Under the pieces are notes generated by a model. It was given only the letters and a program-made list of their open reading frames with translations. It was not told where the DNA came from and made no database searches. 64,000 bases of DNA. It comes from Flammeovirga yaeyamensis. GTDB taxonomy: Bacteria > Bacteroidota > Bacteroidia > Cytophagales > Flammeovirgaceae. Position numbers and translations under genes: made by a program. The stretch covers positions 1,659,501 through 1,723,500 of the forward strand of contig NZ_CP076132.1 of assembly GCF_018736045.1 (NCBI RefSeq), written 5' to 3'. Below are positions 45,962-54,869 of the stretch, piece by piece (position 1 is the first letter of the stretch; each line of letters starts with the position of its first letter).

Positions 45962-46669
45962 TTATTCAGCTGTCAATTCAACTAATTTGAAACCTTGACC
46001 GTGAACGTTCACGATTCTTAAATTATCGTCAGGTTTCAAGAACTTTCTAAGCTTTGTGATATACACGTCCATACTTCTTGAGTTGAAGTAGTTATCGTCT
46101 AACCATATTTTCTTTAAAGCTAAAGAACGGTCCATAATTTCATTCTTATGAATAGCCAATAAACGTAATAAGGCAGATTCTTTAGAAGTAAGACGTTGCT
46201 CAGCTCCGTCAACATTGTGTTTCAACATTTGTGCGTTGAAATCGAATGTAAATTGACCAATTTCGAAAATTGTTTGTTTTTCTTTCGAATCAGTTTTGCT
46301 CTTAGTTCTGCGAAGGATAGAAGTAATACGAGCTAAAAGCTCTTCCATACTAAATGGCTTAGTAATGTAATCATCCGCACCTACTTCGAAACCTCTTAAT
46401 GTATCTTCTTTCATCGACTTTGCAGTCAAGAAGAAAATTGGAATATCAACATCAGATTTACGGATACGTTCAGCTAATGTGAAACCGTCCATCTTTGGCA
46501 TCATCACATCAAAGATACATAAATCATGATCTCCGTCTTGATACGCTCTTAAAGCTTCTTCTCCGTCTTGCGCACGTGTAACTTCAAAATTTTTAACTTC
46601 TAAGTACTCCGTTAATAACATCCCTAAGTTAGGATCATCCTCTGCAAGTAAAATTCTCGTTTTATCCAT
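45962..46669 (-). CDS. OmpR-family response regulator
   Basis: This 235-residue protein has a receiver domain (1-120) with the acidic pair D11-D12, phosphoacceptor D54 (CIFDVMMPKMDG) and the switch lysine in YITKPFS. A winged-helix DNA-binding domain follows (about 135-232), including SRSMDVYITKLRKFL. It is phosphorylated by the histidine kinase encoded just upstream, which it overlaps by 8 bp. Targets are not evident; neither flanking operon shows an obvious repeated operator. Confidence 0.95.
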   Translation of the reverse strand: MDKTRILLAEDDPNLGMLLTEYLEVKNFEVTRAQDGEEALRAYQDGDHDLCIFDVMMPKMDGFTLAERIRKSDVDIPIFFLTAKSMKEDTLRGFEVGADDYITKPFSMEELLARITSILRRTKSKTDSKEKQTIFEIGQFTFDFNAQMLKHNVDGAEQRLTSKESALLRLLAIHKNEIMDRSLALKKIWLDDNYFNSRSMDVYITKLRKFLKPDDNLRIVNVHGQGFKLVELTAE

Positions 46670-48305
46670 TTTCAGATATTGGTAGTTGTATTATAAATTC
46701 ACTTCCTCGGCCAAGTTCACTCTTACACTTAATCGTACCGTCGTGTGCTTGGACTATGTTTTTTACATAACTTAAACCTAAACCGAATCCTTTTACATTG
46801 TGAACATTACCTGTTGGCACTCTATAAAATTTATCGAAGATTTTCGAAATGTGTTCTTTTGGTATTCCCTGTCCGTTATCCGAAACTTTTATCTCTAGAT
46901 TTTCACCTTTTATAGTGGCCATCAGATCAATTTTTGGAGCTTCCGGAGAATACTTATTCGCATTATCTAACAAGTTAAAAATAATATTAGATAAATGTAA
47001 CTCATCGCCAGTAACTTTTGCGTTTTCTGCATCCCAGTTGAGGTTTAATTGACCTCCTCTGTCTTCAATTTTTATTAAAGTGTTCTCGTAGGCAGTTTTC
47101 ATAATCTTCTGCATGTCTACAGGAACTTTCCTTAATTTTAAATCGCCACGTTCAATTCTGGCAATTTGAAGGACACGTTCAACTTGACGACTAAGTCGCT
47201 GATTTTCATCTTTTATAACACCTAAATACCTACCTGTTATACTAGGCATTTTTTGTACATCCGGATCCATTAAGGCTTCAGTAGCAAGAGCAACAGTGGA
47301 AATCGGTGTTTTCAGCTCGTGTGTCATATTAGATATAAAATCATTTGTTATTTCTGAAATACGTTTTTGCTCTATAATAGTTCTAGCTGCGAACACAAAA
47401 GTAAGAAGTGTTAACAAAATAAATCCTAAAGATGAAAAAAGAACAAAACGCATTTTGCTGATCAGAAATCTATTTTCTTCTGGGAATTGTAAATACAAAA
47501 CGTTAGAGTCGTCGAAGATATCTTTAGGGTATAATGATATGCTGTATTTACTTTCGATGATTGTAGCATTTTTTTCTACGTTGCTACTCATTATCACCGT
47601 TTCTTTAATACCGTCTTTTTGTTTAACAGCAAAATCGTATTTGGTTTTAATGCCCCTTAATTCCATTTCCTGCTTTAATAGGGAATCTAGTGTACCAAAA
47701 TTTACTCTATCTTGCAGCATGGTATTTTCTGATAATATCATTTCTGAAACTACCTGATTCACCAACTCCGTTTTTTTCATGATCAAGTCCATGGCCTTGT
47801 CTAAACGCTTCTTAGCTGTTGAGTCTGTGGTGATATTACTTAAAATACTATGTTTTTTAATGGATGAATCACCACTTATACCATATTTATTTTCCTCAAA
47901 ATCAGATAATACGGTTTTTGTCGCAGTACCGGTCTTTTTAATTTCGGCCTTTTCTTGAACTTTATAGGCAATACCGTCTTCTGCTAATTTATCTGAACTG
48001 ATGGTTTGGGATATCTTAATGTTCTGTTTATGTGTCCAGTAAGCTTGTTGTTTTGTAGAATCATACCTCACGACAATATCGCTGTTTGATACAGAGATAT
48101 CGTCCATATAACGTTTTGTTACCGTAAGAATCTCTTGTTGTTCTAACCTTTTTACTACACTAGTAAGTGTTTCTCCGATCTCTTGTTCAAAGTGACTTTT
48201 TCTCTCGGAAATAGCTGATTTAATCCAATAATATTGTAATGCAGCAAGGCCAAACATGGCGATACACATCAAAGAAATGATGGTAATGAGTCGTCTTTTT
48301 GTCAT
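46662..48305 (-). CDS. Membrane sensor histidine kinase
   Basis: This 547-residue protein has a transmembrane helix at about 5-27, a large periplasmic sensor domain (about 28-280) and a second helix at about 284-306. The cytoplasmic kinase has the H-box MTHELKTPIS, N-box NIIFNLLDNANKYS, G1 DNGQGIP and G2 GFGLGLSYV. No HAMP domain is visible, as in a Bacteroidota kinase group in which the second helix leads directly to the H-box. The periplasmic domain has no family I recognise. It is cotranscribed with the response regulator. Confidence 0.93.
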   Translation of the reverse strand: MTKRRLITIISLMCIAMFGLAALQYYWIKSAISERKSHFEQEIGETLTSVVKRLEQQEILTVTKRYMDDISVSNSDIVVRYDSTKQQAYWTHKQNIKISQTISSDKLAEDGIAYKVQEKAEIKKTGTATKTVLSDFEENKYGISGDSSIKKHSILSNITTDSTAKKRLDKAMDLIMKKTELVNQVVSEMILSENTMLQDRVNFGTLDSLLKQEMELRGIKTKYDFAVKQKDGIKETVIMSSNVEKNATIIESKYSISLYPKDIFDDSNVLYLQFPEENRFLISKMRFVLFSSLGFILLTLLTFVFAARTIIEQKRISEITNDFISNMTHELKTPISTVALATEALMDPDVQKMPSITGRYLGVIKDENQRLSRQVERVLQIARIERGDLKLRKVPVDMQKIMKTAYENTLIKIEDRGGQLNLNWDAENAKVTGDELHLSNIIFNLLDNANKYSPEAPKIDLMATIKGENLEIKVSDNGQGIPKEHISKIFDKFYRVPTGNVHNVKGFGLGLSYVKNIVQAHDGTIKCKSELGRGSEFIIQLPISENG

Positions 48306-48856
48306 ATGATATCAGAAACTGAAATGATCAGTTTTATCAAGTTACTATTAATTAATAAAGCAAAGTAATGTTTTGAAGATAAGAATTCAATTTTTTTGAT
48401 TAGTAAATACAATAATTTATGTATTACATCAAAAGGGTGTACACACTACATTGACTATTCACAAATAAAGAAAATGATTTACAATTTCTTTAGTATTTAA
48501 CAAAACTTATTTTAAATGTGCTTATTAATTGCTCCTAACACTTAGCACTAACATTTGTATCTTAAATTTGTTATAAAATTAAGTGAATAATAAATGCTTT
48601 TGCAAAACTGATTTTATTTAAAATTAATGGCAATCCTTAAAAGAACTTGTTTTAAGATTTTATTGTATTAGTTAAATATTTTTCACAAGTTATTTAAATG
48701 ATTGCAAATTATTGGTTTTTAGCAATTTAAATGCTAAAGTTCAACTTATTAGAATTTGTTAAGAATTAGAGTCCATTAAACACTTTAAAAGCTGTTTTCA
48801 TCTTTGTATTATTGTGTAACAAACAAAACGGAGAACCAATTAATCCTCCCTTATAA
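48306..48856. other. AT-rich intergenic region upstream of the tRNA-like sequence
   Basis: No protein gene is visible in these 551 bases. The region is very AT-rich. It has an inverted repeat TTTAGCA (48718-48724) / TGCTAAA (48732-48738) whose arms match the palindrome at 32455-32468. A CATCTTTG box (48799-48806, one mismatch to TAnnTTTG) lies about 50 bp before the tRNA-like sequence and could be its promoter. Confidence 0.5.
48361..48391 (-). promoter_or_regulatory. Candidate promoter of the two-component operon
   Basis: On the minus strand, ATTG followed by about 19 bases and TTACTTTG is a near match to the Bacteroidota TTG / TAnnTTTG promoter, with one mismatch in the -7 box. It lies about 55 bp before the kinase ATG. 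Confidence 0.35.
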
Positions 48857-48931
48857 GCAAAAATAGCTCAGTGGCAGAGCGTGATTATTCCAAGAATAGT
48901 TCAAGGCATGGGTTCGATTCCCAATTTTGCT
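48857..48931 (+). tRNA. Degenerate tRNA-Gly(TCC)-like sequence
   Basis: The sequence has the consensus start of a tRNA: acceptor GCAAAAA (48857-48863), T8-A9, perfect D-stem GCTC/GAGC (48866-48869, 48877-48880) and D-loop AGTGGCA. An anticodon loop ATTCCAA follows, with U33 and anticodon TCC at 48889-48891. The T-loop is TTCGATT (48913-48919), and the 3' acceptor strand ends TTTTGC with discriminator T as in bacterial tRNA-Gly. CCA is not encoded. Defects are clear: the acceptor has an A-A pair or a missing base, the anticodon stem is weak with one mismatch, and the variable loop is about nine bases. It may be a low-efficiency or special tRNA, a pseudogene or a tRNA-like regulatory RNA. A terminator follows within 40 bp. 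Confidence 0.5.
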
Positions 48932-48969
48932 CTCATAGTAGAAAGTAGCAATGAGAAATAGCGAAAAAG

Positions 48970-48997
48970 AAGGCTTGTTTTACGAGCCTTTTTTTTA
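48970..48997. terminator. Terminator after the tRNA-like sequence
   Basis: Stem AAGGCT / AGCCTT (48970-48975, 48985-48990) with a 9 nt loop is followed by eight T residues. On the minus strand it can also end the SDR operon, since A residues precede it. It supports a short transcript covering the tRNA-like region. Confidence 0.8.
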
Positions 48998-49069
48998 TGT
49001 CCAAAAAATAAGGTTGCTTCATTTATGGATGAAACAACTTTTAATAATTATATCAAAAAGTACTACTGT

Positions 49070-49783
49070 TTATAACTTTCTAACGTCTTCGTACGATCCA
49101 TTAGGCGTCATTAATAGTGCTGGAATAATATCTCCAATTCTTTTGGCCGCCTCTTTAGGTTTAGGCATCACATCTGTTCCTCTCGCTTCTTTAAGACGTT
49201 GCATACTTGGGAACTTGTCGTGATCTACAACTTCACACAAATAATCTTGCATTCCAGTATCAATTAATCCTGGAGCTAAAGCGGTATAATGTGTAGAAGG
49301 GTACTCAGCAGCATATAATTTGACTAACATATTTACAGCTGCTTTAGAAATAGAATAACCTGACCATCCTTTATTTCCATTGATAGAAGCACCAGAAGAG
49401 ATGACAACCACTTGGTTTACCTCAATACCCATTTCATATAAAGTATCCAGTATTATTTTGTTAGCCCAAAGGTTAATATCCATTACTTCTTTCATTTCTG
49501 AAATGGAAGCTTCAGTTATGCCTTTAATTTCTCCAAGTATTCCAGCGTTTAAAATCACAACTTGTAAGTGATCTACTCCACTAAGAAGGCTTTGAATATT
49601 TTCTTTTATCTGATCAAAATCAGAAACATCAGATAAAGTATGTGTATAGTTCTCTTGTGTATCAAGTTGTGGGGCAGCACTTCTGCTTAACCCAAATACT
49701 CGATCACCTTTTTCTAAGTAATACTCTGCAAAACCACTTCCAAGGCCTTTGCTAGTACCTGTAATAAAAATATTACTACTCAT
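49070..49783 (-). CDS. Short-chain dehydrogenase/reductase (SDR)
   Basis: This 237-residue protein has the classical SDR cofactor motif TGTSKGLG (about 8-15), NAG in the fourth strand (VVILNAGIL), the catalytic Ser in VISSGAS and the YSISK catalytic Tyr-Lys pair. APGLIDTGM is the usual PG motif. It reduces or oxidises a hydroxyl or carbonyl group with NAD(P)H in the cytosol; the substrate is not evident. It is the last gene of a three-gene minus-strand operon. Its ATG overlaps the stop codon of the YpdA gene by one base (49783). Confidence 0.92.
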   Translation of the reverse strand: MSSNIFITGTSKGLGSGFAEYYLEKGDRVFGLSRSAAPQLDTQENYTHTLSDVSDFDQIKENIQSLLSGVDHLQVVILNAGILGEIKGITEASISEMKEVMDINLWANKIILDTLYEMGIEVNQVVVISSGASINGNKGWSGYSISKAAVNMLVKLYAAEYPSTHYTALAPGLIDTGMQDYLCEVVDHDKFPSMQRLKEARGTDVMPKPKEAAKRIGDIIPALLMTPNGSYEDVRKL

Positions 49784-50766
49784 TATTTCTTTAGTTTAAG
49801 ATGGATGTTTTCGTATATCATTTCTGCGTGAACTCTCGAGTTCTCGATAAACCAAGAATTTGTTTTCATTCCTCCGCAAACTACTCCTGCAAGGTAAATG
49901 CCTTCTTGATTGCTCTCGTGTGTATTGGTATTGTATTCAGGGGCTTTGATATGGTCATCTGATAAGGTAATCCCGATACGCTGTAAAAAGTCAAAATCAG
50001 GCTGATAACCTGTCATGGCCAAAACAAAGTCATTCGATAGACGAGTCAATTCCTTTGAGTTCATATCTTCTATAATAATCTCAGTAGGAGTAACCTCTTT
50101 TACCTCATGTTGGAAGAATACTTTAATACTCCCTTCTTTGATTCTGTTCTCAATATCTGGTTTTACCCAATATTTTACTCTATCGTTAATTTCCTCTTCC
50201 CTTATTATTAAAGTAACATTTGCTCCCTTTCGATACGTTTCAAGGGCTGCATCAATGGCCGAATTCGCACCACCAATAACCGCAACATCTGTAAAAGAGT
50301 AGAGGTGAGGATCGTCGTAATAATGTTTTACTTTAGGTAGATCTTCGCCTGGAACATGCATTAAGTTAGGGATATCATAAAATCCGGTAGCGATTGTGAC
50401 CGTTTTCGCTAGATATTCGCCTTTTGATGTTTTTATTTTATAGACCTCTTCTTCGTTAAATGACTTATCAACATTCAATACTTTTTCAAAAAGGTGAATA
50501 TTGAGATCCCAAGTGGTTTGTACTCTTCTGTAGTACTCTAGGGCTTCTCTTCTTACCGGTCTGTGATTATGGGAAACGAAAGGAGCATTACCAATTTCTA
50601 ATTTTTCGGATGTCGAGAAAAAAGTCATATTCACAGGGTAGTGATACAAGGAGTTGACCAAACACCCCTTTTCTAAAATAAGGTAGGACAATCCTTTTTT
50701 TTCTGCTTCAATACCACAGGCTAATCCAATAGGACCGCCACCTACAATAATGTTGTCGTAGATCAT
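49783..50766 (-). CDS. ypdA: YpdA-type bacillithiol disulfide reductase
   Basis: This 327-residue FAD enzyme begins with the dinucleotide motif IIVGGGPIGLACGIEAEKKG (residues 6-25) and has a second Rossmann motif, VAVIGGANSAIDAA, for NADPH. Several family-specific segments match YpdA/Bdr: LILEKGCLVNSLYHYP and MTFFSTSEKLEIG. Family members reduce bacillithiol disulfide with NADPH and so support thiol redox balance. Unlike thioredoxin reductase, it has no CxxC. It is the middle gene of an operon between a beta-lactamase-fold protein (1 bp gap) and an SDR (1 bp overlap). Confidence 0.9.
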   Translation of the reverse strand: MIYDNIIVGGGPIGLACGIEAEKKGLSYLILEKGCLVNSLYHYPVNMTFFSTSEKLEIGNAPFVSHNHRPVRREALEYYRRVQTTWDLNIHLFEKVLNVDKSFNEEEVYKIKTSKGEYLAKTVTIATGFYDIPNLMHVPGEDLPKVKHYYDDPHLYSFTDVAVIGGANSAIDAALETYRKGANVTLIIREEEINDRVKYWVKPDIENRIKEGSIKVFFQHEVKEVTPTEIIIEDMNSKELTRLSNDFVLAMTGYQPDFDFLQRIGITLSDDHIKAPEYNTNTHESNQEGIYLAGVVCGGMKTNSWFIENSRVHAEMIYENIHLKLKK

Positions 50767-50767
50767 A

Positions 50768-51871
50768 TTATTTCTTTAGACGAATAAGGCTGATTTTATC
50801 AATTACTTTCTGTAGATATTCTCTATTTTCAATCATAGAGAAACCAAAGTCGTTTATTGATAAAGCCAAGTCTATATGTTCTGTTTCAGTTAAATCTTCA
50901 AATGTAGCAGTGAGTTGTGCTGTTCTACCATTTTTAAAAGTACCGTACAATGAAATAGATACTGAGTTTACCGTAGAGTATACCAATCTACCGCAATGTT
51001 TATAATGCTTTGCCATTGTCGGATCTTCCATTAATGGTTTTTCCACTACTTTTATCCATTCTTCTTTCATTTTCTCTTTCCAGAAAACTTCGTTCGAACG
51101 GTTATTGATATTTTGTATCAAGATATTAAAATCGGATACAATACCCATAGGCATGTGACCGGTTAATAAAGCTGCATAAGTCTTGTGTTTTTCAGAATCA
51201 AAAACAAACGAGTCCTTGAGGACGCCAAGCGAATCATTATTTAAACTATCATAGAGTTGATATACTTGCTCTCTAAATTCACCCAAGTTTTCGTTCTTGA
51301 TTCTATGGATAAATTCCTTTTCATCTTCTTGGAAAGGATTGTGAACATGAATCATAGCACTTGATATAGGAAATAGAGTAGTGGTATTGTGCATATGGAA
51401 GGTACCAACGGCTCTTTGCACCGAATCCATACCTAGGCGACTCATCAAATAATCTCCATTGGCATCTGTGGTGAAATGAATTAAACCACTGGCTATTTCA
51501 CTTAGCCTAACCTTTTCTCTAAGTAATTTATTTTTGTAATGCAGATAGTCATGAAAGAATTTCATTTTATTCGAGCTAGCATCGAATTTTTGAATTTCAG
51601 ACAAAGGAACTCTTTCATTTGGTTTTACAGTACCATTGCTTACCTGTCTTGTATATTCAAGAACATAAAGCCAATAGACTAATCCTCCAACAGTAGACAG
51701 TTCGTTATCACGCCATTTTATTACTTTACCTGAATTATCGTTATAAGTAAGGTGAAACTTAGTAGGGTTTTCCTCTATAAATTCTAAAAAATAGGGAGGG
51801 GGTTTGATGTCTTGACCAAAAAGGGAAAAAGTGATTCCTTGTAAGAGGAATATATATATAAAGGCTTTCAT
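50768..51871 (-). CDS. Exported beta-lactamase-fold serine hydrolase-like protein, degenerate active site
   Basis: With the ATG at 51871 this 367-residue protein has a normal signal peptide (ending FSLFGQ); the longer reading adds 13 unlikely residues. The order of blocks follows class A beta-lactamase/PBP-type serine hydrolases: a STVGGLVYW helix start, VRLSEIASGLIHFTTDANGDYLMSRLG, and a late CGRLVYSTVNSVSISLYG strand pair. The SxxK lysine is replaced (STVG), and the SxN-like position reads TDA. Catalysis in the standard way is therefore doubtful. It could be a pseudoenzyme or binding protein. It is the first gene of the operon with YpdA and the SDR. Confidence 0.65.
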   Translation of the reverse strand: MKAFIYIFLLQGITFSLFGQDIKPPPYFLEFIEENPTKFHLTYNDNSGKVIKWRDNELSTVGGLVYWLYVLEYTRQVSNGTVKPNERVPLSEIQKFDASSNKMKFFHDYLHYKNKLLREKVRLSEIASGLIHFTTDANGDYLMSRLGMDSVQRAVGTFHMHNTTTLFPISSAMIHVHNPFQEDEKEFIHRIKNENLGEFREQVYQLYDSLNNDSLGVLKDSFVFDSEKHKTYAALLTGHMPMGIVSDFNILIQNINNRSNEVFWKEKMKEEWIKVVEKPLMEDPTMAKHYKHCGRLVYSTVNSVSISLYGTFKNGRTAQLTATFEDLTETEHIDLALSINDFGFSMIENREYLQKVIDKISLIRLKK

Positions 51872-51900
51872 GTATTTACGTTCGGTAGTTTTATAGTACA

Positions 51901-51923
51901 AAAATCCCACATCAAAGTGTGGG
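51901..51923 (-). terminator. Terminator of the uvrD gene
   Basis: Stem CCCACA / TGTGGG (51906-51911, 51918-51923) with a 6 nt loop is followed on the minus strand by ATTTTTG. It separates the helicase from the next minus-strand operon. Confidence 0.7.
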
Positions 51924-51986
51924 ACCTTGTCTTGACATAAATATACAATTATTTAAATCAAGTAATATACTATATGAAATAAATGA

Positions 51987-54230
51987 TTATTCATCTTCTA
52001 GGATCATCAACTTAGCGAAAGTAAGGATTAAGGTCTTTTTACCCACCTCTTCGAAATTGATGATCGCTCTTCTGTCTAAACCTTCATCCGAGATTTTTTC
52101 TACTTTACCATCGCCAAACTTTGTATGTCTTACTGTTTGTCCAATAGTAAGATTATCAGTATTTGATGGGTGGAAAGGACGATCATCCTTTGGCTTCACC
52201 GCCTTTCTGATAAAGTTGGAAGGTTGTTGTCTTAAAGATCTAAAGTTAGAAAAGCCAGGTGTGCTACCAGGACCTAAGTCTTCCGAAATACTGCTTCTTC
52301 TCATACTAATGTATTGAGGAGCAATTTCGTCTATAAATCTACTTGGGTCACACATAATGGTTTTACCAAAACGGTAACGTTGCAAGGCATAAGACATGTA
52401 CAGACGCTGCTTGGCACGAGTAATTGCCACATAGAATAAACGTCTTTCTTCTTCCAGGTCTTCTCTTGTCTCCAACATCATTTGAGAAGGGAAAAGATTC
52501 TCTTCCATACCAACAAGGTAGACGTAATCAAACTCCAAACCTTTCGACATGTGGATGGTCATTAAGGTGATGGCATCTGAAACATCTTCTTTATCTTGAG
52601 TGGTGATCAAAGAGATTTCTTCTAAATAAGTTGTTAGACTCTTATCTTCTTTTTCGGGATCATCAGTAAATCCTTGTATACCGTTTAGAAGTTCCTGTAA
52701 GTTGTCGTATCGGTTTTTACCTTCAGGCGTTTTGTCGTCGTATAACTCTCTTAGAATACCAGAGTTTTTGGCAATAAATGATGCGGTCTCGAAAGCATTC
52801 TTTTGTTCTGATTGCATTTGGAAGACCTTAATCATATTGGCAAAGTTCTCCACTTGTGTCGCCACACGACCTCCAAAGAACTTTCTGACATTGGCAACGA
52901 TATCCCAAATGCCCATTTTGTTCTCTGCCGCTTTTACAAAAAGGTTGTTTACCGTTGTCGGTCCAATTCCTCTTTTAGGGTAGTTGATGATCCTTTTAAA
53001 AGCTTCTTCGTCTTTTGGGTTGGTCACAAACTTCAAGTAAGCGATCATATCCTTAATTTCCTTTCTCTGATAGAAAGAAAGTCCACCAAAGATTTGAGCT
53101 TTAATAGATAACTTTACCAAAGCTTCCTCTAGAGCTCTTGACTGAGAGTTCGTTCGATAAAGAATGGCGATATCAGAAGCAGGAATATGATCCTTAATCA
53201 TCGCTTGCTGTATACTTTGTGCCACTCCACGTGCTTCCTCTAAATCTGTTGGCGTACGGAATACTTCGATACGTTCGCCAATAGCATTTTGAGTAAATGT
53301 ATTTTTTTCTAATTGATTCTTATTGTGTGCAATAACAGAGTTGGCTGCTTCTACAATGGTTTGTGTAGAACGGTAATTCTGCTCCAATTTGATCACCTTT
53401 AATTCCGGGTAATCGGTCTTAAAGTTGAGGATGTTTTGGATGTTTGCCCCTCTAAATGCATAGATAGATTGTGCGTCATCGCCTACCACACAGATGTTAC
53501 GGTTTCTTGCCGCCAATTTTCTGGTGATAAAATATTGGGTGACGTTGGTGTCTTGAAACTCATCAATAAGCACATATTTAAATTTACTTTGATATTTGTT
53601 TAAGACATCTAAATGTTGTTGGAATAAAACGGATGTATTAAAAAGGAGGTCGTCGAAATCCATCGCATTTGCTCTGAAACAACGAATAGCATATTCTTTA
53701 TAAATCTCCGCAATTTTAGCTCTTCCAGAAGCTTCGTCTTCTAAACGTAAGTCGTTATTTTGTTCGTAAGCTCTCCAAGATATCAAATTGTTTTTTGCCG
53801 AGGAGATTCTAGATAAAACTACACTTGGTTTATATAATTTATCGTCTAGACGGAAATCTTTTACTACTCCTTTGATCACTGATTTAGCATCTTCAGAATC
53901 ATAAATAGTAAAGTTGGATTGATAACCGATTTTCTCCGCTTCAAAACGAAGAATTCTAGCAAACACGGAGTGGAAAGTACCCATCCATAAATTCTTAGCA
54001 TCATCGCCTACAGCATCGACAATACGTTCCTTCATTTCTCTTGATGCCTTATTGGTAAAGGTTAGAGAAAGAATATTGAACGGTTCTACTCCGTTGGCAA
54101 TCAAGTGAGCAATTTTATAGGTTAATACCCTTGTTTTTCCTGATCCTGCACCGGCAATGATCATCATTGGGCCATCCATAGTCACTACAGCTTCACGCTG
54201 AGGTGGGTTTAATCCTTCTAAATAATCCAT
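51987..54230 (-). CDS. uvrD: UvrD/PcrA family superfamily 1A DNA helicase
   Basis: This 747-residue protein starts with the family motif LNPPQREAV. It has Walker A AGAGSGKT (about 27-34), Walker B DEFQDTN and motif III VGDDAQSIYAFRGA. Motif IV is EQNYRST, motif V is TIHMSKGLEFDYVYLVGMEE and motif VI is VAITRAKQRLY. It unwinds DNA 3' to 5' in nucleotide excision and mismatch repair and clears RecA filaments. The C-terminal 80 residues contain the Tudor-like TVRHTKFGDGKVE segment typical of PcrA, which binds RNA polymerase. It is monocistronic on the minus strand. Confidence 0.95.
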   Translation of the reverse strand: MDYLEGLNPPQREAVVTMDGPMMIIAGAGSGKTRVLTYKIAHLIANGVEPFNILSLTFTNKASREMKERIVDAVGDDAKNLWMGTFHSVFARILRFEAEKIGYQSNFTIYDSEDAKSVIKGVVKDFRLDDKLYKPSVVLSRISSAKNNLISWRAYEQNNDLRLEDEASGRAKIAEIYKEYAIRCFRANAMDFDDLLFNTSVLFQQHLDVLNKYQSKFKYVLIDEFQDTNVTQYFITRKLAARNRNICVVGDDAQSIYAFRGANIQNILNFKTDYPELKVIKLEQNYRSTQTIVEAANSVIAHNKNQLEKNTFTQNAIGERIEVFRTPTDLEEARGVAQSIQQAMIKDHIPASDIAILYRTNSQSRALEEALVKLSIKAQIFGGLSFYQRKEIKDMIAYLKFVTNPKDEEAFKRIINYPKRGIGPTTVNNLFVKAAENKMGIWDIVANVRKFFGGRVATQVENFANMIKVFQMQSEQKNAFETASFIAKNSGILRELYDDKTPEGKNRYDNLQELLNGIQGFTDDPEKEDKSLTTYLEEISLITTQDKEDVSDAITLMTIHMSKGLEFDYVYLVGMEENLFPSQMMLETREDLEEERRLFYVAITRAKQRLYMSYALQRYRFGKTIMCDPSRFIDEIAPQYISMRRSSISEDLGPGSTPGFSNFRSLRQQPSNFIRKAVKPKDDRPFHPSNTDNLTIGQTVRHTKFGDGKVEKISDEGLDRRAIINFEEVGKKTLILTFAKLMILEDE

Positions 54231-54390
54231 TATATAAATCTATCCTGCAATTGATCTGCTAATTTACAATCAATTTTGTTACTTTTTTATACATTTTGAA
54301 TTATTGTCGATAAATTTTTACGCATAACGCAAGCTGATGTAAAGAAGGATAGATGGTAAAAACTCAGTTGTAGTGTTGTTTATCAATTAG

Positions 54391-54493
54391 ATAAGGGAGG
54401 ACAATGTTTCCTCTTAAGGGAGGAGCTCTATTCCTCTTAAGGGTGAACAATCCGTCCTCTTAAGGGAGGAATGATATTCCTCTCCGGGAAGGA
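54391..54493. repeat. 23 bp tandem repeat, about 4.5 copies
   Basis: Units begin at 54408, 54431, 54454 and 54477, exactly 23 bp apart, with a partial unit from 54391. The conserved core is TTCCTCTTAAGGGAGGA, the last 6 bp of each unit vary, and the fourth unit is degenerate (TTCCTCTCCGGGAAGGA). The core is an imperfect palindrome. It lies in the 639 bp divergent gap between uvrD and yqgE (54231-54869), which holds no convincing gene otherwise. Confidence 0.9.
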
Positions 54494-54778
54494 AGAAGTA
54501 AATGATGTAAATAGATCGGAAAACATAATTTCTATAAAGAGGATAGTAAGTAGTTGCTTCAATAAATTTGATGTGTTTTTTTAAATAAAGCCCACAAACC
54601 AATGAAAATGCTTAATTATTGTAATATTCTAAGAATTGTCTGTAAAATTTAGAAATTACTACTGTTTCTTTTTGCATTTCTGAATGAATTTTAGAAATTA
54701 AAATCATGAAATTTTAAGACTTTTTAGATTTTTGTAAACAAAAGTATCAATTGGTAATTTATAGTGATATACAACCAG

Positions 54779-54786
54779 TAATTTTG
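54779..54786 (+). promoter_or_regulatory. Candidate -7 box of the YqgE gene
   Basis: TAATTTTG matches TAnnTTTG and lies 83 bp before the ATG. A TTG at 54751-54753 gives a 25 bp spacer, longer than usual. Confidence 0.35.
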
Positions 54787-54869
54787 AGCATGATCTATCA
54801 AGTAATTAGCATCATATCAATTCAAATAACTTGAACATGCATTGAAAATGTATTTAATTCCCTTCTGCT

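Noticed and set aside
46849-47757. Plus-strand open frames opposite the histidine kinase gene
   Set aside because: They are shadows of the kinase coding sequence; the kinase motifs are complete on the minus strand.
54391-54493. A CRISPR array
   Set aside because: The spacing between conserved cores is only 6 bp, the period is 23 bp, and no cas genes are present.
54414-54602. A small minus-strand gene in the uvrD-yqgE gap
   Set aside because: The open frame arises from the 23 bp repeat array, has no start context and no coding-like composition.
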